From JAKQDH01 sp029558835 (lineage in GTDB: Bacteria; Planctomycetota; Phycisphaerae; UBA1845): 64,000 nucleotides of DNA. The position numbers and the translations under genes were made by a program. How positions within the stretch are numbered: the stretch's first letter is position 1; each line of letters opens with the position of its first letter. Under the pieces are notes generated by a model. It worked only from the letters and a program-made list of their open reading frames with translations. It was not told the DNA's origin and searched no databases. Shown one piece after another: positions 1-8,453 of this stretch. The DNA lies in NCBI GenBank assembly GCA_035356615.1, contig DAOQSN010000016.1, positions 39,165 through 103,164 on the forward strand, written 5' to 3'.

Positions 1-113
1 CCCTGTTGCAGGGTCGCGTGCTCGGCCTCCAACAGCACGGGCCCGGTCGGTACATTCCACGCGCCCAGCGCAAAGACGGCGCTGACGCCTGCCCATAGGC
101 TGCCACATCGCAT
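1..113 (-). CDS. Partial secreted protein, N-terminus only
   Basis: An open frame runs off the left edge. It starts at an ATG whose first base is position 113, six bases after a GGAG Shine-Dalgarno at 120-123. The 37 visible residues begin MRCGSLWAGVSAVFAL, a short basic start and hydrophobic stretch like a signal peptide, followed by a polar segment. Nothing of the mature domain is visible, so no function can be given. The ribosome binding site and signal-like start make it a likely real gene, divergent from the dikinase gene at 472. Confidence 0.5.
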   Translation of the reverse strand, partial: MRCGSLWAGVSAVFALGAWNVPTGPVLLEAEHATLQQ

Positions 114-471
114 GAGATGCTCCTTGCCGTCAAACCAGCGGGGTCCGCCGACGCCGGTGCGCCTCCGGCTGCCGCGGCGCGGCGATCCTATCGGACAGAG
201 AGTAGCCGTCACCCGCAAAGAGTGCCACGTCCGCCACGGCGCCGCGGGGAAGTACAGGCGTGGGCCATAGGGTGCCGATTGACCACGGGAGCCCTCGCCC
301 GTAGACTTCCCCCTCTATTGTTGTTGCGGGAAGTGTATGCTTCAGGAGCGGCGCGGGCGGCGGTCAGTCTCGCGACCTGGGGCAAGCGCGGTGCCCTCCG
401 GATGCAGCAGGGCCGATCCGGGGCATCCTCAAACCAGATGACAATCGGACGCCTGCACGGGAACGACGAAC
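114..471. other. Intergenic, divergent promoter region
   Basis: About 360 bases between the divergent partial gene and the dikinase gene. No convincing gene or strong promoter hexamers were recognised. Open frames here are uninterrupted high-GC frames without coding character. Confidence 0.4.
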
Positions 472-3400
472 ATGGCGGCGAAACACAAGTGGGTGTACGG
501 CTTCGGTGACGGCAAGGCGGAGGGTCGGTCGGACCAGCGCGAGGTGCTGGGCGGGAAGGGGGCAGGGCTGGCGGAGATGATGCGCATCGGCCTGCCGGTG
601 CCGCCCGGTTTCACCATTTCGACGCACGCCTGTGCCCATTACACCGCCCACGGCAAGTGGCCCGCGGGGCTGGAGAAGGACGTCCGCCAGGCGCTGGCGC
701 GCCTCGAACGGGTGGCCAGGAAGAAACTGGGCAGCCGGCACGATCCCTTGCTGGTGTCGGTGCGGTCGGGGGCGGCCGCCTCGATGCCCGGCATGATGGA
801 GACCATCCTCAACCTGGGGCTCAACGATGAGTCCGTGGAGGGGCTGGCCGAGGCGGCGGGCAACCGGCGCTTCGCCTTCGACGCCTACCGGCGGTTCATC
901 ACGATGTACGGGTGCACCGCGAAGGGCGTGCGGCGCAGCCTCTTCGATGATGCCTTCGACCAGATCAAGCGCGAGCGCACCGCACCGCGTCTGGGGCGTG
1001 CCTCCGGCGCCAAGGTCGTCGATACCGACGTCAACGCGGAGGAGTTGGAAGCGCTCGTGCAGCGTTACCGGGAAATCTACCGCGCCCAGACCGGCGAGGA
1101 CTTCCCGCAGGACCCGTTCGAGCAATTGCGCGGGTCGATCAGCGCCGTCTTTGGAAGCTGGATGGCGGAGAAAGCCGTCACCTATCGCCGCGTCGAGCAG
1201 ATCAGCGGCCTGATCGGCACGGCCGTCAACGTCTGCCAGATGGTCTTCGGCAACATGGGCGACGACTGCGGCACCGGCGTCTGCTTCACGCGCGACCCCA
1301 ACTCCGGTGAGAACATCTACTACGGTGACCTGCTCATCAATGCCCAGGGCGAGGATGTGGTGGCGGGCATCCGCACGCCGATGAAGCTGGCCGAGCTGCA
1401 CACGCTGATGCCGGCGGTGTACGATCAGCTCGAAGCGGTGCGCGTGATTCTCGAGGTCCACTACCGCGACATGCAGGACCTGGAGTTCACGATCGAGCGG
1501 GGCAAGCTGTACATGCTGCAATGCCGGCGGGGCAAGCGGTCGCCGGCCGCCACCTTCCGCATCGCCGTCGAGCAGGCGACTGCGGGCGTGGTGTCCAAGA
1601 GCCAGGCCGCCTACCTGGTGAAGAAGAAACTGCTTCCCAAGGCGGTAGCGGCCGCGGCGGGCAAGCCGGTGATCAGCAAGGACGAGGCCGTCACCCGCGT
1701 CCGACCGGAGGATATTGAGCGACTCTTCTACCCGGTGTTGGACCCGACGATCTCCGCCCTGGAACTGGAGCAGCGAACGCTGGGCGAGGGGACGGGGGCG
1801 GTACCTGGCGCCGCTTCGGGCGAGATCATGTTTACGGCGCACGACGCGGAAACCCGGGCGGCCCAGGGACACAGCGTCATCCTGGTACGCAAGGAAACGT
1901 CCCCGGAGGACGTGGGCGGCATGCACGTGGCCGCGGGGATTCTGACCGCCACGGGCGGCAAGACCTCGCACGCCGCAGTCGTCGCCCGCGGCTGGGGCAA
2001 GTGCTGCATCGTCGGCTGCGAGGCTCTGAACATCAACTGCAACGACAAGTCTCTGACCGTGCATGGGCGGACGTTGCGCGAGGGTGACGCCATCACGCTG
2101 GACGGCGGCACCGGGCGCATCTTCGAGGGCAAGATCGAGCTGGTCCGTCCGACCGCGCCGCCCGAGTACGACACCCTGATGAGCTGGTGCGACCAGCGGC
2201 GCCAACTGCAAGTGCGCACAAATGCGGACACGCCGCCGGACGCCGAACGCGCGGTGAAGATGGGTGCGCAGGGCATCGGGCTGTGCCGCACCGAGCACAT
2301 GTTCTTCGACCCGACGCAGCCGCAGCGCATCCGGGCCATGCGGGAGATGATCCTCGCGGACAACGAGGCCGGCCGACGCCGGGCGCTGAGCAAGCTGCTT
2401 GTCTTCCAGCGCGCCGACTTCGAGGGCATCTTCACCGCCATGGAGGGGCTGCCGGTGACGGTCCGGCTGCTGGATCCGCCGCTGCATGAGTTCCTGCCGC
2501 ACGACGACAACCCGGAGGGGCAGCACGCCGTGGCCGAGGAGTTCAACGCGCCGATCCGCGAGCAGCTTGCCAAAGTGGAGGCGTGGGACCACAACCTGCG
2601 CGCCAAGCTGGAGGCCCAGCTCATCACCATTGAGGACATCCGCCGGCGGGTCGCCCTGCTCGAGGAGTCGAACCCGATGCTCGGGCACCGCGGCTGCCGC
2701 CTGTGCATAACGTATCCGGAAATCCTGGAGACCCAGGTGCGGGCGATCATGGAGGCGGCCGTCAACTGCACCAAGCGCGGCCTCAAGGTCCTGCCGGAGA
2801 TCATGATCCCGCTGACCATGGATCCCGACGAGCTGAGGATTCTGGTGGACCAGACGCGGACGGTGGCGAACGCCGTGCTCAAGGAGCAGGGCACGAAGCT
2901 GGGCTACCTGGTGGGCACCATGATCGAGGTGCCGCGGGCGGCGCTGATGGCCGAGAAGCTCGCCCGCCACGCCGACTTCTTCAGCTTCGGCACCAATGAC
3001 CTGACCCAGATGACGATGGCCCTATCACGCGATGACAGCGGGCGCTTCCTGCCGGAGTACACGGACCCGCGCAAGGCGGGTATCTTCCCGGCCCACCCGT
3101 TCCAGTCGCTTGATATCGCCGGGGTCGGGATGCTCATCCGCATGGCCTGTGAGAAGGCCCACTCGGTCAAGCCGAAGATTAAGCTGGGCGTCTGCGGAGA
3201 GCACGGCGGCGATCCGCGTTCCATCCGGTTCTTCCACCAACTGGGGCTGACCTACGTATCGTGCAGCCCGTTCCGGGTGCCGATCGCCCGGTTGGCTGCC
3301 GCCCAGGCCGCCATCGAGCATACGCCGACGACTCGGGCCTCGCGGCCCGCGAAGCCGAGGGCGCGGGCGGCCGGCAGCAAGGCCCGCACCAGTGCCAAGG

Positions 3401-3582
3401 CGAAGCCGGCCCGGCGCACCGCGAAGAAGAAAGCCGGCAAGGCCTCTGGTCCTCGCGGCGTCTCCCGATCGGCACCGGCGGCCGGGGTCAGCGGCCACAA
3501 GGGCCCGCCACCCAAGAGCGGCAGCGGCCCGCGGACCAGGGCTCCGAAACGAGCCCGGCGGCTGGAGCCGGCGCTCGTATAG
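472..3582 (+). CDS. ppdK: Pyruvate, phosphate dikinase with extended basic C-terminal tail
   Basis: 1036 residues. Catalyses reversible conversion of pyruvate, ATP and phosphate to phosphoenolpyruvate, AMP and pyrophosphate in the cytoplasm. Domain order is the usual one: N-terminal nucleotide-binding domain (GGKGAGLAEM at 29-38), central swivelling phosphohistidine domain with GGKTSHAAVVARG (catalytic His500), and C-terminal PEP/pyruvate TIM barrel with the CGEHGGDP motif (Cys908). The family is normally about 880-910 residues. Here the enzyme ends near residue 943 and is followed by about 90 residues rich in Lys, Arg, Ala and Pro, like a histone H1 or AlgP tail. The start is the ATG at 472 just before the conserved KWVYGFGDGKAEG. 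Planctomycetes often use this enzyme in pyrophosphate-linked glycolysis or gluconeogenesis. Identification is secure; the role of the tail is unknown. Confidence 0.96.
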   Translation: MAAKHKWVYGFGDGKAEGRSDQREVLGGKGAGLAEMMRIGLPVPPGFTISTHACAHYTAHGKWPAGLEKDVRQALARLERVARKKLGSRHDPLLVSVRSGAAASMPGMMETILNLGLNDESVEGLAEAAGNRRFAFDAYRRFITMYGCTAKGVRRSLFDDAFDQIKRERTAPRLGRASGAKVVDTDVNAEELEALVQRYREIYRAQTGEDFPQDPFEQLRGSISAVFGSWMAEKAVTYRRVEQISGLIGTAVNVCQMVFGNMGDDCGTGVCFTRDPNSGENIYYGDLLINAQGEDVVAGIRTPMKLAELHTLMPAVYDQLEAVRVILEVHYRDMQDLEFTIERGKLYMLQCRRGKRSPAATFRIAVEQATAGVVSKSQAAYLVKKKLLPKAVAAAAGKPVISKDEAVTRVRPEDIERLFYPVLDPTISALELEQRTLGEGTGAVPGAASGEIMFTAHDAETRAAQGHSVILVRKETSPEDVGGMHVAAGILTATGGKTSHAAVVARGWGKCCIVGCEALNINCNDKSLTVHGRTLREGDAITLDGGTGRIFEGKIELVRPTAPPEYDTLMSWCDQRRQLQVRTNADTPPDAERAVKMGAQGIGLCRTEHMFFDPTQPQRIRAMREMILADNEAGRRRALSKLLVFQRADFEGIFTAMEGLPVTVRLLDPPLHEFLPHDDNPEGQHAVAEEFNAPIREQLAKVEAWDHNLRAKLEAQLITIEDIRRRVALLEESNPMLGHRGCRLCITYPEILETQVRAIMEAAVNCTKRGLKVLPEIMIPLTMDPDELRILVDQTRTVANAVLKEQGTKLGYLVGTMIEVPRAALMAEKLARHADFFSFGTNDLTQMTMALSRDDSGRFLPEYTDPRKAGIFPAHPFQSLDIAGVGMLIRMACEKAHSVKPKIKLGVCGEHGGDPRSIRFFHQLGLTYVSCSPFRVPIARLAAAQAAIEHTPTTRASRPAKPRARAAGSKARTSAKAKPARRTAKKKAGKASGPRGVSRSAPAAGVSGHKGPPPKSGSGPRTRAPKRARRLEPALV

Positions 3583-3660
3583 CCGCGGCACCGCCATCGG
3601 CCGGCATATCATCGTATCCCCGGGCGGACACCATCGCCGTCACGAGCTGGCTGCGCGCTC

Positions 3661-3688
3661 TTGCCGCCTGTAGCGTGAGGCATATAAT
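3661..3688 (+). promoter_or_regulatory. Putative sigma-70 promoter for the gene at 3788
   Basis: TTGCCG at 3661-3666 and a perfect TATAAT at 3683-3688 are separated by 16 bases. The site is about 100 bases upstream of the 3788 start and is one of few AT-rich spots in this GC-rich DNA. Inferred by pattern only. Confidence 0.4.
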
Positions 3689-3787
3689 GGGCGGCGTGCG
3701 TTATGCTGGGTAGATTCCGCATGCCGCACGGCAGCGCTCGAGAACTGCCAACGCTGGTTGTGGGGTGTATGAATCAAGAGTGAATGT

Positions 3788-4231
3788 ATGTCTGACGCTG
3801 ACACTGCGGAAAGTGCCGCAAGAGAACCGCGTCGCCAAGTGATACCGCTGGCGGCGGCCTGGGTAGCGGCGATTGCGCTGGCGGTGCTGGCTGGTACGCA
3901 ACTGCTGCGGCCTGCGGGGACCGACCTGGGCGGGCTCGCGTTTGGGCAGGGGACGACCAGTGCGGGGGCGCGCGGGGTCTTCGCCTTCTCGGGACAGTTG
4001 AGCAAGAGCACGTACGGGGTGTACGTGGTGGACGTGGACGCGATGACGGTCTGGGTCTACGAGTACCAGCCGCAGAAAGGTTGCCTGCGGTTGGCGGCCG
4101 CGCGAAGTTGGCGGTATGATCGCTATCTGGAGAACTACAACCTTTGCGACATGCCGCCCGAGGCCGTCGAGCAGATCGTCGAGGAGCAGCGCCAGTATAA
4201 ACTGCAGCCGCCCCCGCCCGCGGAGCCGTAG
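3788..4231 (+). CDS. Hypothetical membrane-anchored protein
   Basis: 147 residues. One hydrophobic segment (about residues 20-40, VIPLAAAWVAAIALAVLAGTQL) follows a charged N-terminus. A soluble part of about 100 residues follows, with a beta-rich core (GVYVVDVDAMTVWVYEY) and a Pro-rich end. This fits an N-in single-pass protein with an exported domain. No catalytic motif is recognised. It lies 43 bases before the HTH/membrane protein at 4275 in the same direction, probably in one transcription unit from the promoter at 3661. I recognise the general type from planctomycetes but not a named family. Confidence 0.75.
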   Translation: MSDADTAESAAREPRRQVIPLAAAWVAAIALAVLAGTQLLRPAGTDLGGLAFGQGTTSAGARGVFAFSGQLSKSTYGVYVVDVDAMTVWVYEYQPQKGCLRLAAARSWRYDRYLENYNLCDMPPEAVEQIVEEQRQYKLQPPPPAEP

Positions 4232-4274
4232 TCGCCGCGGTTGGCCGGGGCACCCGCCGGGAGCACCGAACGTT

Positions 4275-5234
4275 ATGGCCAAGATGTTCTACAACGCCCG
4301 GGAGGCAGCGGCCCGCCTCAACATGAGCGACGACGAGCTCAAGGAGTTGGTTCGCGCCGGGAAACTGCGCGAGTTCCGGGACGGGACCGAGTTTACGTAC
4401 AAGATTCAGGACATCGACAAGCTGGACGCGGCCGGGGTGAAGGGTCGGCGCAAGCCGACCGCAGCACCACCGCCCCCGGCCGAGGAGAGTAGCGACATCA
4501 TCCTGGAGCCGGTGGACGAGGAGGAGCCCGAGAAGGGTGAATCCAGCGTCGAGTTGGCGCCGGCGGGCAGCGATGTACTGAGCCTGGAAGAAGTAGACGC
4601 GGAAGGCACGGCGGCCGGCGTGAGCGTTACCGAGAAGGCCAAAGAGGGGTCGGTGGTCAGCTCGGTCGGAGTGAGCGTCTTTGACGACGACGAGCTTGAC
4701 GAGATCGTGGACCCGCTGGCGCAGACGCAGGTCAGCGACGCGGGGGCGCTGGGCATCGAGGGGGTCGGCAGCGGCTCGGGGATTCTGGACCTGACGCGGG
4801 AAAGGGACGACACCTCGCTCGGCGCCGAGTTGCTCGACGAAATCTACACCGGCGACGAGGAGAGCGCCGGACCCGGGGCGGCGGAAGACACCCGCGCGGG
4901 TCTGGCGGCCGCCAAGGCCGAGGAGGAAGAGGGCGAGGAGGCCTTCGAGGCCGCCCCGGCGGCCGAGACCGGTCCCGTGGCGCGGGCGGCCGTGCGCCGC
5001 GTCGTGGTAGAGTACGGGCCTGATGCGGTATCCACCGCGCTGACCGCGCTGATGGTCGTCGGGGTAGTGGTCCTGCTGGTCGGCGGGTTGGGAGCGGCGG
5101 CGCTGGTGCAGGGCGTGCTGCCCGGGCTGCTGGGCGCGATTTACGACAGTCTGGCGTGGTACGGCGGGGGCGCGGTCCTGCTGGCCATCATCGCGGCGGC
5201 GGTGAGCTTCTTCGTGGCACGCCGGACCGGTTGA
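4275..5234 (+). CDS. Excisionase-fold HTH protein with acidic linker and C-terminal membrane segments
   Basis: 319 residues from the ATG at 4275; the open frame extends upstream but the conserved domain begins here. Residues 1-55 (MFYNAREAAARLNMSDDELK... then REFRDGTEFTYKIQDID) form a MerR/excisionase-like helix-turn-helix domain. Residues 60-245 are a low-complexity acidic linker rich in Glu, Asp, Ala and Ser. The last 70 residues contain two long hydrophobic helices and end in VARRTG. This N-terminal DNA-binding-like fold with a membrane tail is typical of planctomycete proteins of unknown role. It may tether DNA or proteins at the membrane, but this is inference. It is followed by the OmpA lipoprotein gene. 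Confidence 0.8.
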   Translation: MAKMFYNAREAAARLNMSDDELKELVRAGKLREFRDGTEFTYKIQDIDKLDAAGVKGRRKPTAAPPPPAEESSDIILEPVDEEEPEKGESSVELAPAGSDVLSLEEVDAEGTAAGVSVTEKAKEGSVVSSVGVSVFDDDELDEIVDPLAQTQVSDAGALGIEGVGSGSGILDLTRERDDTSLGAELLDEIYTGDEESAGPGAAEDTRAGLAAAKAEEEEGEEAFEAAPAAETGPVARAAVRRVVVEYGPDAVSTALTALMVVGVVVLLVGGLGAAALVQGVLPGLLGAIYDSLAWYGGGAVLLAIIAAAVSFFVARRTG

Positions 5235-5460
5235 CAGTAAGTTGCAAGAAGCCGCGGCGGCGCCGGTGTACAACGGGCGCCGGCGCGCTAGGATTGGGGA
5301 AGGACGCGGCCTTTCCGACGGAGCCGCGGTGACGCGGTTCGGCGCGGACCGTGACGATATTGACTCACGTGGCGATAGTAGAGACCTGGCGCAGGTTGCC
5401 GGAGGCGCGGGGCACCGGCGGGTTGCGCGCGGTAGGGGCGTTCGAGCAAGGAGGTCTGTG

Positions 5461-6342
5461 ATGCGCGGCGGGCGAACGGTGTTGAAGATCATGGTGGGCG
5501 GCTGCATGTTGTTGATGGTCAGCGGCTGCGTGTCGCTGGGCAGGTACCGGGAGTTACAGGCGGCCAATCGGCTCGTGATTGCGGAGAAGGAGCAACTGGC
5601 GGCCGACCTCTACGACGCCCGGACGGTGGCGGATACTCTGCGGGCCAAGATCGAGGGGCAGACGGGTGAGCTGATGTCCAAGGAGGAACTGCTCGCCAGT
5701 CTGCGTCGGGAGTTGGGACTACTGGGCGACAGCCTGAACCGGGCGGCGGCCGAGCACGCCATGTTAGCCGGTCGCCCGGGGCTGGACGATCTGACCATCG
5801 TGGGGGCGAAGCTGCCCGAGCCGTTGGACACGGCCCTGAAGCAGTTCGCCGCCCAGCATCCGACGGAGGTCATCTACGACGCGGCCAGCGGTTCCGTGAA
5901 ATGGAAAGGGGACGTGCTTTTCGCCCTCGGCAGTGACGTGGTAAAGGACACGGCCAAGGGTGGGCTGGTGCAATTCGCGGGAATCCTGAAGTCAGCGGCG
6001 GCCGAGGGCTTCGAGGTCGTTATCGTCGGGCACACGGACAACGTGCGCATCGCCAAGCCCGACACCCGGGCGAGACACCCCAGCAACTGGCACCTTTCGG
6101 CGCACCGGGCGATCTCGGTGTCGGAGATTCTGCTGGGTGCCGGGTGCAATGCGGACCGCGTGGGCGTCATGGGCTGCGGCGAGTACCGGCCGGTGGCGGA
6201 TAATGCCAGCGAGGACGGCAAGAGCCGCAATCGTCGCGTCGAGATTTACCTGGTTCCGCGTGGGGCGATCGTCCCCGCCCGGCATGCCGGCATCTGGCAG
6301 GTCGAGGGCACAGCGCTGGCGTTTGCGCGCGTGGCACCGTAA
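5461..6342 (+). CDS. OmpA/Pal-family peptidoglycan-binding lipoprotein
   Basis: 293 residues. The ATG at 5461 follows a near-perfect AAGGAGGT Shine-Dalgarno at 5449-5456. A lipoprotein signal ends in LMVSGC, so Cys near residue 21 would be lipidated. A coiled-coil-like stretch (residues 27-85) is followed by an OmpA C-terminal domain (about 135-280) with the conserved VGHTDN, an ...SNWHLSAHRA segment and GEYRPVADN...NRRVEIYLVPR. This domain binds meso-DAP peptidoglycan, so the protein probably links the outer membrane to the wall. It is the last gene of the 3788-6342 group. Confidence 0.9.
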   Translation: MRGGRTVLKIMVGGCMLLMVSGCVSLGRYRELQAANRLVIAEKEQLAADLYDARTVADTLRAKIEGQTGELMSKEELLASLRRELGLLGDSLNRAAAEHAMLAGRPGLDDLTIVGAKLPEPLDTALKQFAAQHPTEVIYDAASGSVKWKGDVLFALGSDVVKDTAKGGLVQFAGILKSAAAEGFEVVIVGHTDNVRIAKPDTRARHPSNWHLSAHRAISVSEILLGAGCNADRVGVMGCGEYRPVADNASEDGKSRNRRVEIYLVPRGAIVPARHAGIWQVEGTALAFARVAP

Positions 6343-6940
6343 CCGCCGCTGCGTGCACGCTACCGCGCAATCACGGGCGGGAATCAACAAGCCGCGGGCC
6401 CGGCTTCGCCGTCGAACGTCGGCGCGCAGGGTCGGCGGCTTGTGTGCAAGAGGAGGCCGAGGTCACGGTCCGGCAGGATGGACACGGTGGTGTGAACGTC
6501 CTGGCAGGGTTCGTCCGCCCTCCGGGCGAAGAGAAATAGAAAGGGGAGTGGTCAGCACCCAGGGCCTGGAAGGCCCTGGCAACGGTCGTCCGCCCTCCGG
6601 GCGGTAGGAGAGCCTCGGCCCCAGGGCGGGAGAGGACCCCCGCGCCAGGTGGACGAGGACCCCCGCGCCAGGTGGACGAGGACCTTCGCGCCAGGCGGAC
6701 GAGGACCCTCGCTCGGTGGAAGAGGATTCTCAATCCGGGAGGGGTGGACCGTTTGCTCTTCGCCCGGAGGGCGCGCGATAGTTGCCAGGGACTTCGAGTC
6801 CCTGGCTGGGCAGCCCCACTTTTCTCGTTCGCTTGCGCCAGGAGGGCGGACGAGGACCGTCCAGGGCGTCATCGGGGCACGGCGCGCGGGCCCAACGCCG
6901 ATTCACAGACGTACGCCCGCGTGCCTGCCACGCGGTGGGG
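6343..6940. other. Intergenic repeat-rich stretch upstream of mqnE
   Basis: 600 bases with no supportable gene. It holds two inverted arms containing CCGCCCTCCGGGCGAAGAG (about 6513-6535) and its complement (about 6757-6780). It also holds two palindromes of the type CCAGGGCCTGGAAGGCCCTGG (around 6562 and 6787) and a 23-bp tandem array at 6641-6709. All open frames here are repeat translations. Confidence 0.6.
6641..6709. repeat. Tandem array, 23 bp x 3
   Basis: Three units beginning at 6641, 6664 and 6687 share CGCGCCAGGTGGACGAGGAC with only a few differences. A degenerate fourth unit follows. The array sits at the centre of a larger inverted repeat, so it is probably part of a composite mobile or regulatory element. 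Confidence 0.75.
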
Positions 6941-8362
6941 ATGTTCATGGGACCGGCGCAGACGGAAGAACTGGCGGACTTGCGGGAGCGCGTCGAGGCG
7001 GAGACGCCGCTGGACGCGGAGACTGGTCTGCGCATGGCGACGACCCTGGACATCCACACGGCCGGCGAGCTGGCCAATGCCGTGCGGGAGCGCTGGCACG
7101 GGCGTAACGCGTACTACAACATCAACCTGCACATCAACTACACCAACTACTGCATGCTGCGCTGCAAGTTCTGCTCGTTCTACCGGGCGTATCCCAAGAC
7201 GCACCCCCTCGCGCTGCCCTCTCCCCCGGAGAGGGAGTGGGAGTGGGAAGCCGCCGCCGAGCCCGCGGGCGGCGCGCCCGGCTTGCAGGAGATGGAAGGT
7301 CCCGCCGCCCGGCCCGCGGACGGTTATGAGTTGACTGTCGCCGAGATCGTCGCACGGGCGAAGGCGGCCTACGCCCGCGGCGCGACCGAAGTGCACATCG
7401 TCGGCGGGCTGCATCCGAAGCTGCCGTTCTCGTATTACACGGAGATGGTCGCGGACATCCGGGCGGCCTGCCCCCATCTGCACGTCAAGGCGTTCACCGC
7501 CATCGAGATCATCCACTTCACCCGGATTGCCCGGCCACGGTTGTCGATTGCCGACGTGTTGCGTGAACTGCGCTCGGCCGGGCTGGATTCGCTGCCGGGC
7601 GGCGGGGCGGAGATTTTCGACGAGCGCGTGCACGAGGAGGCGTTTCAGCAGAAAATGGGAGCGGACGAGTGGTTCGACGTGCACCGCGTCGCGCACGAGA
7701 TGGGCATCTTCACGAATGCGACCATGTTGTACGGACACGTGGAAACCCCGGCCGAGCGGGTGCGGCATCTGCTGCGCCTGCGGGAGCACCAGGAGCGCAG
7801 CTTGCGGGAGTGCCCGGCCCATTTCAACTGCGTCGTACCGCTCTCGTTCATCCCGGCGGGCAGCGCGCTGGCGCACCTGCCGGGCCCCAGCGGGCTCGAT
7901 GACCTGCGCACGATCGCCCTCACGCGCCTGCTCTGCGACAACGTGCCGCACGTCAAGGCATTCTGGCCGATGCTGTCGCCGAAAATCGCCCAGCTTGCCC
8001 TTTGCTGGGGTGCAGACGACCTGGACGGCACCGTGGTTCACTACGACATCACCCACCGGGAAGCGCGCGCGTGTGCCGACGGGCACGGCGGCGACGCCGC
8101 GTGCGGGCAGGGGGCAGAGTCCGCAGAGGGTGCAGCCGGGGACGGTTCGGCCTCGGCAGAGGAGCTTCGCTCCGGAAGGCGCGCCGGCGGCTTCTCGCGC
8201 CAGGAACTGACGGTGGAGGAGCTGTCCCGGCTGATCGTCGAGGCCGGCTGCACCCCCGTCGAGCGCGACAGCCTGTACCGCCGGGTGCACAGGGACGAAG
8301 ACGCGTGGTGCATCGAGGGGGAAGCCTGGTCCGTCGGGTTTGACGGCGGGGCGTTCCAGTAG
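6941..8362 (+). CDS. mqnE: Aminofutalosine synthase (radical SAM), with two non-family insertions
   Basis: 473 residues from the ATG at 6941 (a second Met is two codons on). Catalyses radical SAM condensation of 3-[(1-carboxyvinyl)oxy]benzoate with SAM-derived adenosine in the futalosine route to menaquinone. The radical SAM cluster ligands are Cys71, Cys75 and Cys78 (NYCMLRCKFCSF). ATEVHIVGGLHP and the end motif ADDLDGTV...ITH identify MqnE rather than MqnC. Family members are about 370-390 residues; the excess lies in two places. Residues about 85-127, directly after the cluster, are encoded partly by a dispersed palindromic element. Residues about 378-422 are a Gly/Ala/Glu-rich stretch. 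No other mqn gene is in the window. Confidence 0.9.
   Translation: MFMGPAQTEELADLRERVEAETPLDAETGLRMATTLDIHTAGELANAVRERWHGRNAYYNINLHINYTNYCMLRCKFCSFYRAYPKTHPLALPSPPEREWEWEAAAEPAGGAPGLQEMEGPAARPADGYELTVAEIVARAKAAYARGATEVHIVGGLHPKLPFSYYTEMVADIRAACPHLHVKAFTAIEIIHFTRIARPRLSIADVLRELRSAGLDSLPGGGAEIFDERVHEEAFQQKMGADEWFDVHRVAHEMGIFTNATMLYGHVETPAERVRHLLRLREHQERSLRECPAHFNCVVPLSFIPAGSALAHLPGPSGLDDLRTIALTRLLCDNVPHVKAFWPMLSPKIAQLALCWGADDLDGTVVHYDITHREARACADGHGGDAACGQGAESAEGAAGDGSASAEELRSGRRAGGFSRQELTVEELSRLIVEAGCTPVERDSLYRRVHRDEDAWCIEGEAWSVGFDGGAFQ
7203..7250. repeat. Palindromic element family A inserted in frame in mqnE
   Basis: The core CCCTCTCCCCCGGAGAGGGAG is flanked by GTGGGAGTGGGA. It matches the dispersed intergenic element seen near 12674, 20040, 23963, 33261, 33345, 35763, 50863 and 58831. 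Here it is translated without breaking the reading frame. Confidence 0.65.
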
Positions 8363-8453
8363 ACAATACGGCGTCCGGACGGGTGTCCGCGAGCCAGTTC
8401 CGAAGGCGCGAACCCTTGCTCGTAGACGCCCCCCGTGGAGCACCGACGTGCGG

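Noticed and set aside
364..2970. 868-codon open frame antisense to the dikinase gene
   Set aside because: High-GC shadow frame; the plus strand encodes a complete, motif-perfect PPDK.
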